DNA of 64,000 nt from Flavobacteriaceae bacterium (GTDB lineage Bacteria; Bacteroidota; Bacteroidia; Flavobacteriales; Flavobacteriaceae): contig JABXHN010000016.1 of the NCBI GenBank assembly GCA_013373635.1, positions 62,001 through 126,000 on the forward strand, written 5' to 3'. This document shows positions 49,694 through 59,380 of the stretch, in pieces. Each line of letters opens with the position of its first letter. The stretch's first letter is position 1. The notes beneath the pieces are model-generated. The model saw only the letters and a list, made by a program, of their open reading frames with translations, was not told where the DNA came from and searched no databases. The translations under genes and the position numbers were made by a program.

Positions 49694-49978
49694 ATGATGT
49701 TAAACAGTATTCTATTTATTTCTGGTGCAGAAATCTTCTTTATCATGTTCATTGTGGTCATGGTATTTGGTGCTGATAAGATTCCTGATATTGCAAGAGG
49801 TCTTGGAAAGGGTATGAGACAACTTAAAGATGCCTCTGAGGATATCAAAAGAGAAATTTACAAAAGTGCCGATAAGCACGGAGTAGATACCTCTGTAACC
49901 AAAGACATCAAAAAGGAAATAGACGAGGTTAAAGATGGTTTAGACGATTTAACGGGATCTATTAGAAGAAAATTCTAG
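49694..49978 (+). CDS. tatA: Sec-independent protein translocase TatA/TatE family
   Basis: 'GAEIFFIMFIVVMVFGADKIPDIARGLGKGMRQLKDASEDIKREI'. Confidence 0.93.
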   Translation: MMLNSILFISGAEIFFIMFIVVMVFGADKIPDIARGLGKGMRQLKDASEDIKREIYKSADKHGVDTSVTKDIKKEIDEVKDGLDDLTGSIRRKF

Positions 49979-50616
49979 ATCACTCTACTCATGGTTAACC
50001 CATCTCTAATGGGTAATAAAACTGTTTCAACTCGAGGATCTGTCGCTAATTTCTTATTAAAATCCAACAAAGCTTTTGTTGTTTTATCTTTGGGACTTAA
50101 AGGCTCTACTACTTTGCCAGTCCAAAGCACATTGTCTGAAAGTATCACTGTTCCTGATTTTGACTTCTTTAATACTGCTTCAAAATAGGCGTCGTATTGC
50201 TTTTTTTCAGCATCGATAAACACCAAATCAAACTCCATATTAAATCCTGGAATCAGATCGACTGCATCTCCAATATGCTGATGAATTTGATTTCGAAAAG
50301 AACTTTTATTAAAGTATTTATTTTGAATAGACTCCAGTTCTGGATTGACATCGATCGTGTGTAATTCACCCTCTTTTTGAAGACCTTCTGCTAAACAAAG
50401 CGCAGAATACCCTGTGTAGGTCCCAATTTCTAGAATATACTTCGGATTGATGAGTTTTGAAAACAAACTGAGAACCCTTCCTTGAAAATGACCGGTGATC
50501 ATTCTGGGTTGAATCACTTTGAGATGTGTTTCTCGACTGAGTTCACTCAAGAGTTCTGGTTCCTTTTGGGAGTGCTCTACGATATAGGATTCAATGAGTT
50601 CAGGTAAAAAATGCAT
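49975..50616 (-). CDS. O-methyltransferase (class I SAM-dependent, COMT-like)
   Basis: 'ILEIGTYTGYSALCLAEGL', 'FDLVFIDAEKKQYDAYFEAVL', 'SGTVILSDNVLWTGKV'. Confidence 0.93.
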   Translation of the reverse strand: MHFLPELIESYIVEHSQKEPELLSELSRETHLKVIQPRMITGHFQGRVLSLFSKLINPKYILEIGTYTGYSALCLAEGLQKEGELHTIDVNPELESIQNKYFNKSSFRNQIHQHIGDAVDLIPGFNMEFDLVFIDAEKKQYDAYFEAVLKKSKSGTVILSDNVLWTGKVVEPLSPKDKTTKALLDFNKKLATDPRVETVLLPIRDGLTMSRVI

Positions 50617-51774
50617 CTAGACAGTTTTAGGGGTTTTAATCAGCAAATAACTACTTAGAATAACTACAAAGATACAAGAGCTCAGTAAACCGTAAAAGCT
50701 GTATTCTAATCCAAATTGTTCAGCGGTAAGACCGAGAATGACAGGGCCTATTAAAAATCCGCTATATCCAAAGCCTGCTACAATAGTCAGTGCTTTTGCT
50801 GCATCTATTTTTGAAGTTCTACCAGTGATTCTAAAGAGTTCAGGAACCATTACGGAGAATCCAAGTCCTATGAGTCCAAAGCCACTGATACTTATGTATA
50901 GATCGTTTACAAGTACCAGTGTATAACCTATACAGGCAACTAGTGCGCCGAGAACTAATACGCGTACCGATCCTATTTTTTGACTGATTCCATCACCAAA
51001 AAATCGACCAATGGTCATCGCTATTGAAAATCCTAGAAATCCTGCTCCAAATAGCACTGTTGGAGCAAGGGTAATATCTTTGAGGTAGAGTCCACTCCAA
51101 TCAGCTATCGCTCCTTCTGAACCCATAATTACAAAAGAGATCAATCCTAATAATAGTATGGTTTTAATGTAGGACCAATCAATTTTTTCTTTTGATTCGG
51201 CCTCTCCACTAAGACTGCTGTACTGCTTTGAAAGCCAGAAGTTGATTCCTATTGACAATAATGTGGCTATAGAAATATGTAGAACAGGATTGTTTAAGCT
51301 AGTAATTGCAAAAGTTCCTAAACCCGAGAGTGCCCCTCCCAGACTAAAAAATCCATGCATGGCTGACATAAGGTTGATTTGATCTTTTTTTTCGATGATG
51401 GTCACTAAATTATTCATCGAAATATCGAGTATCCCTTGAACAACTCCCATAGCAAAAAGCGCAATGAAAAGAGTTGTTAGAGAACCTACTACAAAGGGAA
51501 GCATATAGAGCAGAGGAAGTATTAAAACGCTTATTTTGGTTGCTTTACCGCTTCCAAATAGAGATATGATTTTAGGTACAAACCCCATAATGCTAAAAAT
51601 CCCCAATGCAAAGGCAAAAAGGGCTATTCCTAGCTCAGCCTTATTTAAATCGAGTTGTTCCTTGATATAGGGAATGTAAATAGCCCAAGTTCCGTAGAGA
51701 ATGTTCAGTGTGGTAAATACGTATGCTACTGAAAAATAGGTTCTGTTCTTGAGAATAGCTACAAGTGAATTCAT
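50617..51774 (-). CDS. MFS transporter
   Basis: 12-TM pattern; start moved to ATG 51774 because a -7 box overlaps the longer ORF start. Confidence 0.88.
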   Translation of the reverse strand: MNSLVAILKNRTYFSVAYVFTTLNILYGTWAIYIPYIKEQLDLNKAELGIALFAFALGIFSIMGFVPKIISLFGSGKATKISVLILPLLYMLPFVVGSLTTLFIALFAMGVVQGILDISMNNLVTIIEKKDQINLMSAMHGFFSLGGALSGLGTFAITSLNNPVLHISIATLLSIGINFWLSKQYSSLSGEAESKEKIDWSYIKTILLLGLISFVIMGSEGAIADWSGLYLKDITLAPTVLFGAGFLGFSIAMTIGRFFGDGISQKIGSVRVLVLGALVACIGYTLVLVNDLYISISGFGLIGLGFSVMVPELFRITGRTSKIDAAKALTIVAGFGYSGFLIGPVILGLTAEQFGLEYSFYGLLSSCIFVVILSSYLLIKTPKTV

Positions 51775-51792
51775 AGTCGATTTTAACAAATA

Positions 51793-51800
51793 CAAATATA
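51793..51800 (-). promoter_or_regulatory. -7 box TATATTTG upstream of MFS gene
   Basis: TAnnTTTG match. Confidence 0.5.
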
Positions 51801-51866
51801 GACTTTAAGGATTAATTAGTGATTTTTATTCTTAGCTAAAAGATTTTATAGAAAACTATATAGTAG

Positions 51867-51874
51867 TATATTTG
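51867..51874 (+). promoter_or_regulatory. -7 box TATATTTG upstream of clpP paralogue
   Basis: TAnnTTTG match. Confidence 0.5.
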
Positions 51875-51895
51875 AAATAGATAAAATAAGTACCA

Positions 51896-52444
51896 ATGAG
51901 TAAAGCAAAAGGAAAAATTCAAGAAAAAATAGATGAGAAATTACTCGAAGAGCGCAAAGTATTTCTCTGGGGACAGGTAGATGACCATTCGGCAAAACAC
52001 GTAATTGATCGTCTTTTGTATTTGGATTTGATTTCTAATGATGAAATACAATTGATCATTAATTCTCCAGGAGGTTATGTGACCTCAGGTTTTGCGATTT
52101 ACGATACCCTAAAGTCTCTTAAGAGTCCTGTTTCAACGGTGTGTTCTGGTTTAGCAGCTTCCATGGCTTCTATCTTGTTATCAGCAGGTGAGAAGGGAAG
52201 AAGATTTATAGAGCCTCATGCACAGGTAATGATCCATCAGCCAAGTGGAGGAGCTAGAGGTCAGGCATCGAATATTGAAATCCAAGCTAGAGAGATTATC
52301 AAAACAAGAACACTTAGTGCAGAAATACTAGCGACTAACTGTAGTCAAACAGTGGACAAAGTTCTCAAAGATTTTGATAGAGACTATTGGATGAATGCTC
52401 AGGAATCAATTGAATACGGAATTGTAGATGGTGTAAAGGAATAA
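51896..52444 (+). CDS. ClpP-family serine protease (stand-alone, ATP-dependent Clp proteolytic subunit-like)
   Basis: 'SGLAASMASILLSAGEKGRRFIEPHAQVMIHQPSGGARGQASNIEIQAREI' with Ser/His and 'FDRDYWMNAQESIEYGIVD' Asp. Confidence 0.92.
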   Translation: MSKAKGKIQEKIDEKLLEERKVFLWGQVDDHSAKHVIDRLLYLDLISNDEIQLIINSPGGYVTSGFAIYDTLKSLKSPVSTVCSGLAASMASILLSAGEKGRRFIEPHAQVMIHQPSGGARGQASNIEIQAREIIKTRTLSAEILATNCSQTVDKVLKDFDRDYWMNAQESIEYGIVDGVKE

Positions 52445-52464
52445 TATTCAGTTTTATTGAACAT

Positions 52465-52502
52465 AAAAAAAGCCTCTTAAAAATTATTAAGAGGCTTTTT
52501 TT
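52465..52502. terminator. Bidirectional intrinsic terminator
   Basis: aaaaaaagcctcttaa aaatta ttaagaggcttttttt perfect stem. Confidence 0.92.
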
Positions 52503-52518
52503 TATTCTAAATCTTCGA

Positions 52519-53298
52519 TTAAATCTTATCGAATAATTTGTGCATTTTTTCTTGCTCTTCTTCAGCTAATAGTGGATCAACAAGAATTCTTCCTGAATGC
52601 TCATCAGTGATGATTTTCTTTCTAGAAGCGATTTCTACTTGAACCTGTGGCGGAATGGTGAAGAATGAACCTCCAGAAGCACCTCTTTCGATTGCTACTA
52701 CTGCTAAACCATTTCTGGTTTTGGTTCTAATTCTTTGGTAAGCATTGATTAAACGATCTTCGATTTTAGCTTGAAATTCTTCAGATTTCTTAAGAAGTTC
52801 AGCTTCTTCTTTTTCAGTTTCAGCTAAAATACTATTAAGTTCACTTTTTTTGTGACCTAAGTGCTCCTCTCTGTTAGAAAGACGCTCCTTAGCTTGTTCA
52901 ATAGCTTCTTTTTTGTGTTCGATTTGAGCCTTGAACTCTTTGATGTTCTTTTCAGCTAATTCGATTTCTAATTCTTGGAATTCAATCTCTTTAGACAGAG
53001 AATTGTACTCTCTGTTGTTTCTTACGTTCTTTTGCTGCTCAGCATATTTCTTGATAGCAGCTTTTGAATCATCAATTAAATTCTTCTTATTAGAAATCTC
53101 AACTTTTAAAGTTTCTAAATCAGAATTTAATTTATCCAATCTAGTTTTTAATCCTGCTACTTCGTCTTCAAGATCTTCAACTTCTAAAGGAAGTTCTCCA
53201 CGAACATTTCTGATTTCGTCTATTCTCGAATCGATAAGTTGCAAATCGTACAGTGATCTTAACTTTTCTTCAACTGTAACATCTTTATTTTTTGCCAT
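52519..53298 (-). CDS. Coiled-coil + C4-type zinc-ribbon family protein (zinc Cys lost)
   Basis: Long coiled coil then 'NGLAVVAIERGASGGSFFTIPPQVQVEIASRKKIITDEHSGRILV'. Confidence 0.88.
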   Translation of the reverse strand: MAKNKDVTVEEKLRSLYDLQLIDSRIDEIRNVRGELPLEVEDLEDEVAGLKTRLDKLNSDLETLKVEISNKKNLIDDSKAAIKKYAEQQKNVRNNREYNSLSKEIEFQELEIELAEKNIKEFKAQIEHKKEAIEQAKERLSNREEHLGHKKSELNSILAETEKEEAELLKKSEEFQAKIEDRLINAYQRIRTKTRNGLAVVAIERGASGGSFFTIPPQVQVEIASRKKIITDEHSGRILVDPLLAEEEQEKMHKLFDKI

Positions 53299-53300
53299 AT

Positions 53301-54395
53301 TTAGTAATACTTAACTGGATTAGTTAGGGTCTCTGATAGAGAGGGTGCAAAATTAGGAATTTTTTTTGTAAGATACTCAACTAAAAGGTTTTTTGTAAAC
53401 TGTTCACTCTCAAAATGTCCAATATCTGCTAAAAGAATGCTTCCTTCAGCTTTAAAATAATCGTGATATTTAAGATCTGCAGTCACAAAGGCATCTGCTC
53501 CCGCTCTTTTGGCAGCCTCTATTGCAAAGGCTCCTGAACCTCCTAATACTGCTACTTTAGAGATCATTTTATCGGTATAGGCAGAGTGTTTGATGACTTC
53601 AATTCCGAATTTTCCTTTGAGCTTCGACAAGAATTGATGTTCATTAACCGGTTTTTCTAAGATTCCGATGCGACCCATTCCCACTTCCCCGTGTGAATTG
53701 TCAAGAGTGACAATATCGTATGCAACAGTTTCATAGGGGTGAGATTCGTTTAATGCGTGGATCACAGAGGCTTCTTTATCAGCAGTATATACTAATTGAA
53801 GTTGGACTTCATCGACTTTTTCAGATTGATTGTGATTGCCAAAAGTAGGATTAGAACCTTCAAGAGGAGTAAATTCTCCTTGACCCTCAGAGCTAAAGCT
53901 GCAGTTTTGATAATTTCCGATAGTCCCTGCACCGGCTTCGTATAGTGATGACTTTACAGTTTCAACACTTTCTTTTGGAATATAAGTGCTCAATTTTTTG
54001 ATCAGCCCCGTTTTTGGGATCAACACCTTTACGTCTTTGAGTTTGAGTTTTTGAGCAATAGCAGCATTCACTCCGTCATTTACATTGTCTAAAGCTGTGT
54101 GCATGCTGTAGATAGCTATATTGTTCTTGATTGCTTTAATGACAGTTTTAGAGACGTAATCAGAGGGGGTAAGTTGTTTTAAACCTCCAAAAATAATGGG
54201 GTGAAAGCTGACGATGAGGTTGCAATTTTTTTCAATAGCTTCATCTACAACCGCCTCTAAGGTGTCTAAAGTAACTAGAATCCCACTGACCTCTTCTTGG
54301 TAATCTCCAACTAAAAGCCCAACATTGTCAAAATCCTCTGCATAAGCTAAGGGAGCTAACTCTTCTAAGACCTGACATACTTCTTTTACAATCAT
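53301..54395 (-). CDS. Nif3-like dinuclear metal center hexameric protein
   Basis: 'APLAYAEDFDNVGLLVGD', 'SFHPIIFGGLKQL', 'AVLGGSGAFAIEAAKRAGADAFVTADLKYHDY', 'LADIGHFESEQF'. Confidence 0.95.
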   Translation of the reverse strand: MIVKEVCQVLEELAPLAYAEDFDNVGLLVGDYQEEVSGILVTLDTLEAVVDEAIEKNCNLIVSFHPIIFGGLKQLTPSDYVSKTVIKAIKNNIAIYSMHTALDNVNDGVNAAIAQKLKLKDVKVLIPKTGLIKKLSTYIPKESVETVKSSLYEAGAGTIGNYQNCSFSSEGQGEFTPLEGSNPTFGNHNQSEKVDEVQLQLVYTADKEASVIHALNESHPYETVAYDIVTLDNSHGEVGMGRIGILEKPVNEHQFLSKLKGKFGIEVIKHSAYTDKMISKVAVLGGSGAFAIEAAKRAGADAFVTADLKYHDYFKAEGSILLADIGHFESEQFTKNLLVEYLTKKIPNFAPSLSETLTNPVKYY

Positions 54396-54442
54396 GCTTA
54401 CTTTTTTAGGTATAACAAATATAATTATTATAATTTCGTCAT

Positions 54443-55432
54443 ATGAATCTAAGAACTGTATTATTATTTCCTCTGTCTTTAAAATACGCTTTTGTGGTGT
54501 TTTTTCGCAATAAGTTTTATGATTGGGGATTGTATAAAAGTCACAGTTTTATAATCCCTACAATTTGTGTGGGTAATATCTCGCTAGGAGGAACCGGAAA
54601 AACCCCTATGATTGATTTGTTGATCAATCATTTTCAGAATAAGAAGGTTGTTGTCCTCTCTAGAGGCTATGGAAGAAAATCAAAGGGGCTGATTCACGCC
54701 AATAGCAATTCTACAGCTCTACAAATAGGAGATGAGCCCAAGCAACTTCTCGATATGCATCCTGAAATCGAACTGGTGGTTTCAGAATCTAGAGTAAAGG
54801 GGATGCGGTATATTGAATCTCAAATAAAGCCTGACTTAGTACTCTTAGATGATGCCTTTCAACATCGAAGTCTTAAAGCAAAGGTCAATATTCTCTTAAC
54901 AACTTATTCAAAGCCTTATTTTAAGGATTATTATTTGCCTTTAGGTACACTAAGAGATCATAGAATCAGTGTCAAAAGAGCAGATATGCTTGTGGTTACA
55001 AAGGCTCCCAAGCAGGTGTGTTTAACGGATAAAAGTGAGTTTAAATCGCGTTTTTCAGCTGTTAAACCTGTTTATTTTGCACATATAGAATACGCTGATC
55101 ATTGTATTGGAGAAGCAAGCACACTTTCTATAGAGGAATTGAAAGATTTAAAGGTGAATTTGGTTACGGGGATTGCGAATCCAAGACCACTTCTTGATTA
55201 TTTAGTTCAAAAAGGAATTGAGGTGACTCATTTTGACTTTAAGGATCATCACCAATACACTGAAAATGATGTTGAACAGATTTGTCATAATGCAGATGTT
55301 ATTTTGACTACTCAAAAAGATTTTGTCAAACTAAAAGGTAGGTGTGACTACTTGTATTATTTAGGAATTCAACATCAGATAGAACAAGAAGATTCGTTTT
55401 TTAATTCCCTTGATCAACTATTGAATTCCTAG
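54443..55432 (+). CDS. lpxK: Tetraacyldisaccharide 4'-kinase
   Basis: '[21 protein letters not shown]', '[13 protein letters not shown]', '[13 protein letters not shown]'. Confidence 0.95.
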   Translation: MNLRTVLLFPLSLKYAFVVFFRNKFYDWGLYKSHSFIIPTICVGNISLGGTGKTPMIDLLINHFQNKKVVVLSRGYGRKSKGLIHANSNSTALQIGDEPKQLLDMHPEIELVVSESRVKGMRYIESQIKPDLVLLDDAFQHRSLKAKVNILLTTYSKPYFKDYYLPLGTLRDHRISVKRADMLVVTKAPKQVCLTDKSEFKSRFSAVKPVYFAHIEYADHCIGEASTLSIEELKDLKVNLVTGIANPRPLLDYLVQKGIEVTHFDFKDHHQYTENDVEQICHNADVILTTQKDFVKLKGRCDYLYYLGIQHQIEQEDSFFNSLDQLLNS

Positions 55433-56307
55433 GTCATATGCTTTTGAGCCTTGTAGGAAGATCGAACTAAGGCAGAACTCTCTACATGTCTAAAGCCCAT
55501 TTCTAATCCTATTTCCTCGTATTTCTTAAACTGTTCTGGAGTAATGAATTCCAATACAGGTAAGTGTTTCTTTGAAGGTTGAAGATACTGACCGATGGTT
55601 ACGATATCTACTTTGGCATCCCTAAGATCTTTCATAGTTTCAATAACTTCCTGCTCTGTTTCACCAAGACCTAGCATGATTCCAGATTTAGTTCGATTAA
55701 TTCCTTGATCTTTTAAGTAACGGAGAACTTCAAGAGAACGATCATACTGTGCCTGAATACGAACGGAGCGTGTCAATCTTCGAACGGTTTCCATATTGTG
55801 AGAAACAACCTCAGGAGCAACTTTTACTATGCGATCAATTTGCTTGTGGTTGCCTTGAAAATCTGGAATAAGAGTCTCAAGTGTAGTATTGGGGTTTAGT
55901 CTTCGAATCGCTTGAACGGTTTCAGCCCATATAATTGAACCTCCATCTTTTAAATCATCGCGATCTACAGAGGTAATCACCGCATGCTTGATGTTCATGA
56001 TCTTAATCGACTGAGCAACCTTTTCAGGCTCTTCCCAATCAACTTGATCAGGTCTTCCAGTCTTTACGCCACAAAAACCACAGGAACGCGTACAGATATT
56101 TCCAAGAATCATAAAGGTGGCGGTCCCTTCACCCCAGCATTCTCCCATATTCGGGCAAGAACCGGAGGTACATATGGTATGCAAATCGTATTTATCGACT
56201 AGTCCTCTTAGTTGAGTGTATTTCTTTCCAGTTGGAAGCTTAACTCTTAACCATTTTGGTTTACCAACTTTTTTAGGCTCTTCTTTTAGTGTAATCGTAT
56301 CAGACAT
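55429..56307 (-). CDS. lipA: Lipoyl synthase
   Basis: '[41 protein letters not shown]' (two Cys clusters). Confidence 0.98.
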   Translation of the reverse strand: MSDTITLKEEPKKVGKPKWLRVKLPTGKKYTQLRGLVDKYDLHTICTSGSCPNMGECWGEGTATFMILGNICTRSCGFCGVKTGRPDQVDWEEPEKVAQSIKIMNIKHAVITSVDRDDLKDGGSIIWAETVQAIRRLNPNTTLETLIPDFQGNHKQIDRIVKVAPEVVSHNMETVRRLTRSVRIQAQYDRSLEVLRYLKDQGINRTKSGIMLGLGETEQEVIETMKDLRDAKVDIVTIGQYLQPSKKHLPVLEFITPEQFKKYEEIGLEMGFRHVESSALVRSSYKAQKHMT

Positions 56308-56316
56308 AATTGCTTT

Positions 56317-56880
56317 TTAATCGGTATCGGTTTCAGATTGAATACTTTGAGCAAGTAATTTCTTTGCTCTTAAGAGTTTTACCTTTATAGAATTTAAAGG
56401 TTGATTGAGTTGATCAGCAATAGCAGCATATCTCATTTGTTGAAAATATCTCAAATTGATAATTTCTCTGTAATGAGGTTTTAAGTGATTGATGTGTCTA
56501 AGCAGTGTATCTAGTTGCTGCTCTTTGATCAAATCATCTTCTGCACTTGGAGCTTCATCGACTACATTTTGTGCGACAAAGTCCTCTTCAATAGAGTTAT
56601 TTGTCGGTGTATTTTTGTGTTTTCTAAGAAGATCGATTCGAATATTCTTAGAAATGGTGATGAGCCAGGTCTTAAAATTGTAGTTAGAATCAAATTTCAC
56701 AATATTATCGAAGGCTTTAGAAAAGGTTTCAATGCAAATATCTTCAGCGTCATTTTCATTTTGAAACTGATTCTGAAAATTAAATACGTCCTTCCAATAG
56801 ATATCTAAAAGGGTACTAAAGGCGAGTTGATCACCTTTTTTTGCAGCCTCGATGGTATGTAGAAGTTGATCCTCGCTCAC
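56317..56880 (-). CDS. ECF-type RNA polymerase sigma factor (GTG start)
   Basis: 'DAEDICIETFSKAFDNIVKFDSNYNFKTWLITISKNIRIDLLRK', region 4 'YREIINLRYFQQMRYAAIADQLNQPLNSIKVKLLRAKKLL'. Confidence 0.92.
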   Translation of the reverse strand: MSEDQLLHTIEAAKKGDQLAFSTLLDIYWKDVFNFQNQFQNENDAEDICIETFSKAFDNIVKFDSNYNFKTWLITISKNIRIDLLRKHKNTPTNNSIEEDFVAQNVVDEAPSAEDDLIKEQQLDTLLRHINHLKPHYREIINLRYFQQMRYAAIADQLNQPLNSIKVKLLRAKKLLAQSIQSETDTD

Positions 56881-57078
56881 TTAAGCCTCAGCCTTTCGTT
56901 CACATTGATGATCAGGAATCTTACCACAGTAACCACAGGTAGCTCCTTCTTTGTTCAAGAAAGGGGATTGACTCGCACAGGTTCCTGCGAATTTACCGTC
57001 TTTCTTACCCCATATTTTGATTGCTATTCCGGCAAAAGCCAGTGCTAAAATGCCAATTGTCAATAAGGCTAATTTCAT
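56881..57078 (-). CDS. Small membrane-anchored four-Cys protein, unknown function
   Basis: N-terminal TM, then C-x13-C-x2-C-x7-C; stop codon directly abuts sigma-factor GTG. Confidence 0.8.
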   Translation of the reverse strand: MKLALLTIGILALAFAGIAIKIWGKKDGKFAGTCASQSPFLNKEGATCGYCGKIPDHQCERKAEA

Positions 57079-57153
57079 AGTTGAAAAATTTGTACAAAAT
57101 TACAAAAAAAGATTGGAATGAGTGTAGTGAAAAGGAGCGGTAAAATGAAAGGG

Positions 57154-58170
57154 CTATTTGATAATTCTAACCTCAGGTTCAAGAGTAATTGCAAATTGTT
57201 CTTGGACCTTTTTGATGATCTCCATCGCAAATTCATAGACTTCTTTTCCAGTAGCATTTCCATGATTTACTAGTACAAGTGCTTGCTTGTGATGGGAACC
57301 AACATTGCCTTTTCTTTGACCTTTAAAACCCGCCTTTTCAATAAGCCATCCAGCTGCTAGTTTAACCTGATTGTTTTCTTGAGTGTAATGAGGAATTTCT
57401 GGATAGGTCTTTTGAAGTGTATCTAATAAGTCTTTGTCAATAATCGGATTCTTAAAAAAGCTTCCTGAATTTCCTAACTCTTTTGGATTGGGAAGTTTTT
57501 CCGATCTGATTTGAATAACAGCTTCGGACACATCTTTAATATTTGGGTTTTTAATGCCCTTTACTTTTAGAACTGTTTGAATAGCTCCGTAATCAATATG
57601 GAGTTTGTGATTGTTTTTTTGAAGCTTATAAATCACCGAAGTGATAATGTAACGATTCTTGTGTTTTGATTTAAAGATGGAATCTCTATATCCAAATTCA
57701 CAATCTTTTTTGGATAGTGTTACTAGCTCATTGGTTTCTCTGTCGAGTACTTCACAAGAGTTAAAACAAGCTCCTTGTTCTACTCCATAGGCACCAATGT
57801 TTTGAATAGGGGCAGATCCTACATAGCCAGGAATGAGTGAAAGATTTTCAAGGCCACCATAGTGGTGTTCTATACACCAAAGAACAAACTCATGCCATAC
57901 TTCACCAGCCATTGCTTTGACGAAGACTTCATCATTGGTTTCATCTAAAACTTCAATTCCTTTGAGTCCCATATGAATCACCAATCGATCCAAATCATTC
58001 ATCAAGAGGAGATTGGATCCTCCACTTAATATAAAGGGGTCTTTAAATCGATCTTGATCGAGTACTTCTTTTAGAGTATCTATCGTTTGTACATAAAGGT
58101 AATTGGAAGCCTTTACATCGATTCCAAAGCTATTGAGTTCTTTTAACGATATGTTCTCTTTTAGGTTCAC
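57154..58170 (-). CDS. murB: UDP-N-acetylmuramate dehydrogenase
   Basis: 'ILSGGSNLLLMNDL', 'IPGYVGSAPIQNIGAYGVEQ', 'LGNSGSFFKNPII', 'AAGWLIEKAGFKG'. Confidence 0.96.
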   Translation of the reverse strand: MNLKENISLKELNSFGIDVKASNYLYVQTIDTLKEVLDQDRFKDPFILSGGSNLLLMNDLDRLVIHMGLKGIEVLDETNDEVFVKAMAGEVWHEFVLWCIEHHYGGLENLSLIPGYVGSAPIQNIGAYGVEQGACFNSCEVLDRETNELVTLSKKDCEFGYRDSIFKSKHKNRYIITSVIYKLQKNNHKLHIDYGAIQTVLKVKGIKNPNIKDVSEAVIQIRSEKLPNPKELGNSGSFFKNPIIDKDLLDTLQKTYPEIPHYTQENNQVKLAAGWLIEKAGFKGQRKGNVGSHHKQALVLVNHGNATGKEVYEFAMEIIKKVQEQFAITLEPEVRIIK

Positions 58171-59360
58171 AAGGTTCTGTAGGTTTCTAATCCTTTAGCT
58201 AAGATACGCATTGCTTCTCTAAGTTTGTTTTCTTCGAGAACATAGGCGATGCGAATTTGATTTCGACCCAGTCCATGGGTAGAATAGAAACCAGCAGCAG
58301 GGGCAACCATTACCGTTTTATTGTTGAGGTTGAAATGTTCTAACATCCACTGTGCAAAATGATCAGCGTCATAGATTGGAAGTTCCACTACACAGTAAAA
58401 AGCTCCGTTAGGAATACCCACCTTAATATCGGGTATCCTTTCCAATTCCTCTATGAGAATATTTCTTCTTTTTTCGTATTCCTGTTGAATTTCTTCGTAG
58501 TAAGAATCTTCAATATCTAAAACAGATTCTGTAGCAAGTTGCGCATAAGAAGGAGGGGAGAGTCTGCATTGAGCAAATTTCATCGCTGTGTGAATCACCT
58601 CTTTATTTTTTGAGACAATACATCCTACACGAGCTCCACACATACTGTATCGTTTGGAAACAGAATCGATTAGAATCGCACATTTTTCACTTCCTTTAAT
58701 ACTGAGAATTGAGTGATGTTTGTGACCGTTGTAAACAAATTCACGATACACCTCATCGACTACTAAAAAGAGATCGTGCTCGTTTGCAAATGCTACGAGT
58801 TCTTCTAGTTCCTCTCTTGTATAGAGATAGCCTGTTGGATTGCCAGGGTTGCAAATTAAAATCGCCTTAGTTTTGGGTCGTAAAAAACGCTCCAAATACT
58901 TAATACTCGGCATTTTAAAATTGTCGTCGATTGAGGTAGTGATTGGAACTAAATTCACCAAGTTCAAGGTTGTATAACCGTAGTAATTGGCGTAAAATGG
59001 CTCAGGAACTAAAAGTTCGTCACCTGGATCAGCTATAGACCCAATAGTAAAAGTCAGTGCTTCAGATCCTCCTGTAGTGATAATGATATCACTTGGATCC
59101 AAGTCAACTTGGTGTTTTTTGTAATAATCAGCAAATTTTTGACGAAGACTTACAGAGCCTTCAGTTTTACTGTAGGATAACACATCTATGGTGTTATTTT
59201 TTACAGCATCTAGTGCTACTTTAGGTGTTGGAATATCAGGTTGACCAATATTGAGGTGAATCACTTCGATTCCATTCTCTTTAGCACGATCAGCATAGGG
59301 TACTAATTTTCGAATCGGAGATTCGGGCATATGTGACCCTTTAGTAGATATTTTAGGCAT
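58167..59360 (-). CDS. Class I PLP-dependent aminotransferase
   Basis: 'IHLNIGQPDIPTP', 'ICNPGNPTGYLYTREEL', 'DSVSKRYSMCGARVGCIV'. Confidence 0.93.
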   Translation of the reverse strand: MPKISTKGSHMPESPIRKLVPYADRAKENGIEVIHLNIGQPDIPTPKVALDAVKNNTIDVLSYSKTEGSVSLRQKFADYYKKHQVDLDPSDIIITTGGSEALTFTIGSIADPGDELLVPEPFYANYYGYTTLNLVNLVPITTSIDDNFKMPSIKYLERFLRPKTKAILICNPGNPTGYLYTREELEELVAFANEHDLFLVVDEVYREFVYNGHKHHSILSIKGSEKCAILIDSVSKRYSMCGARVGCIVSKNKEVIHTAMKFAQCRLSPPSYAQLATESVLDIEDSYYEEIQQEYEKRRNILIEELERIPDIKVGIPNGAFYCVVELPIYDADHFAQWMLEHFNLNNKTVMVAPAAGFYSTHGLGRNQIRIAYVLEENKLREAMRILAKGLETYRTL

Positions 59361-59380
59361 AAATATTTTAATGGTTGAAC

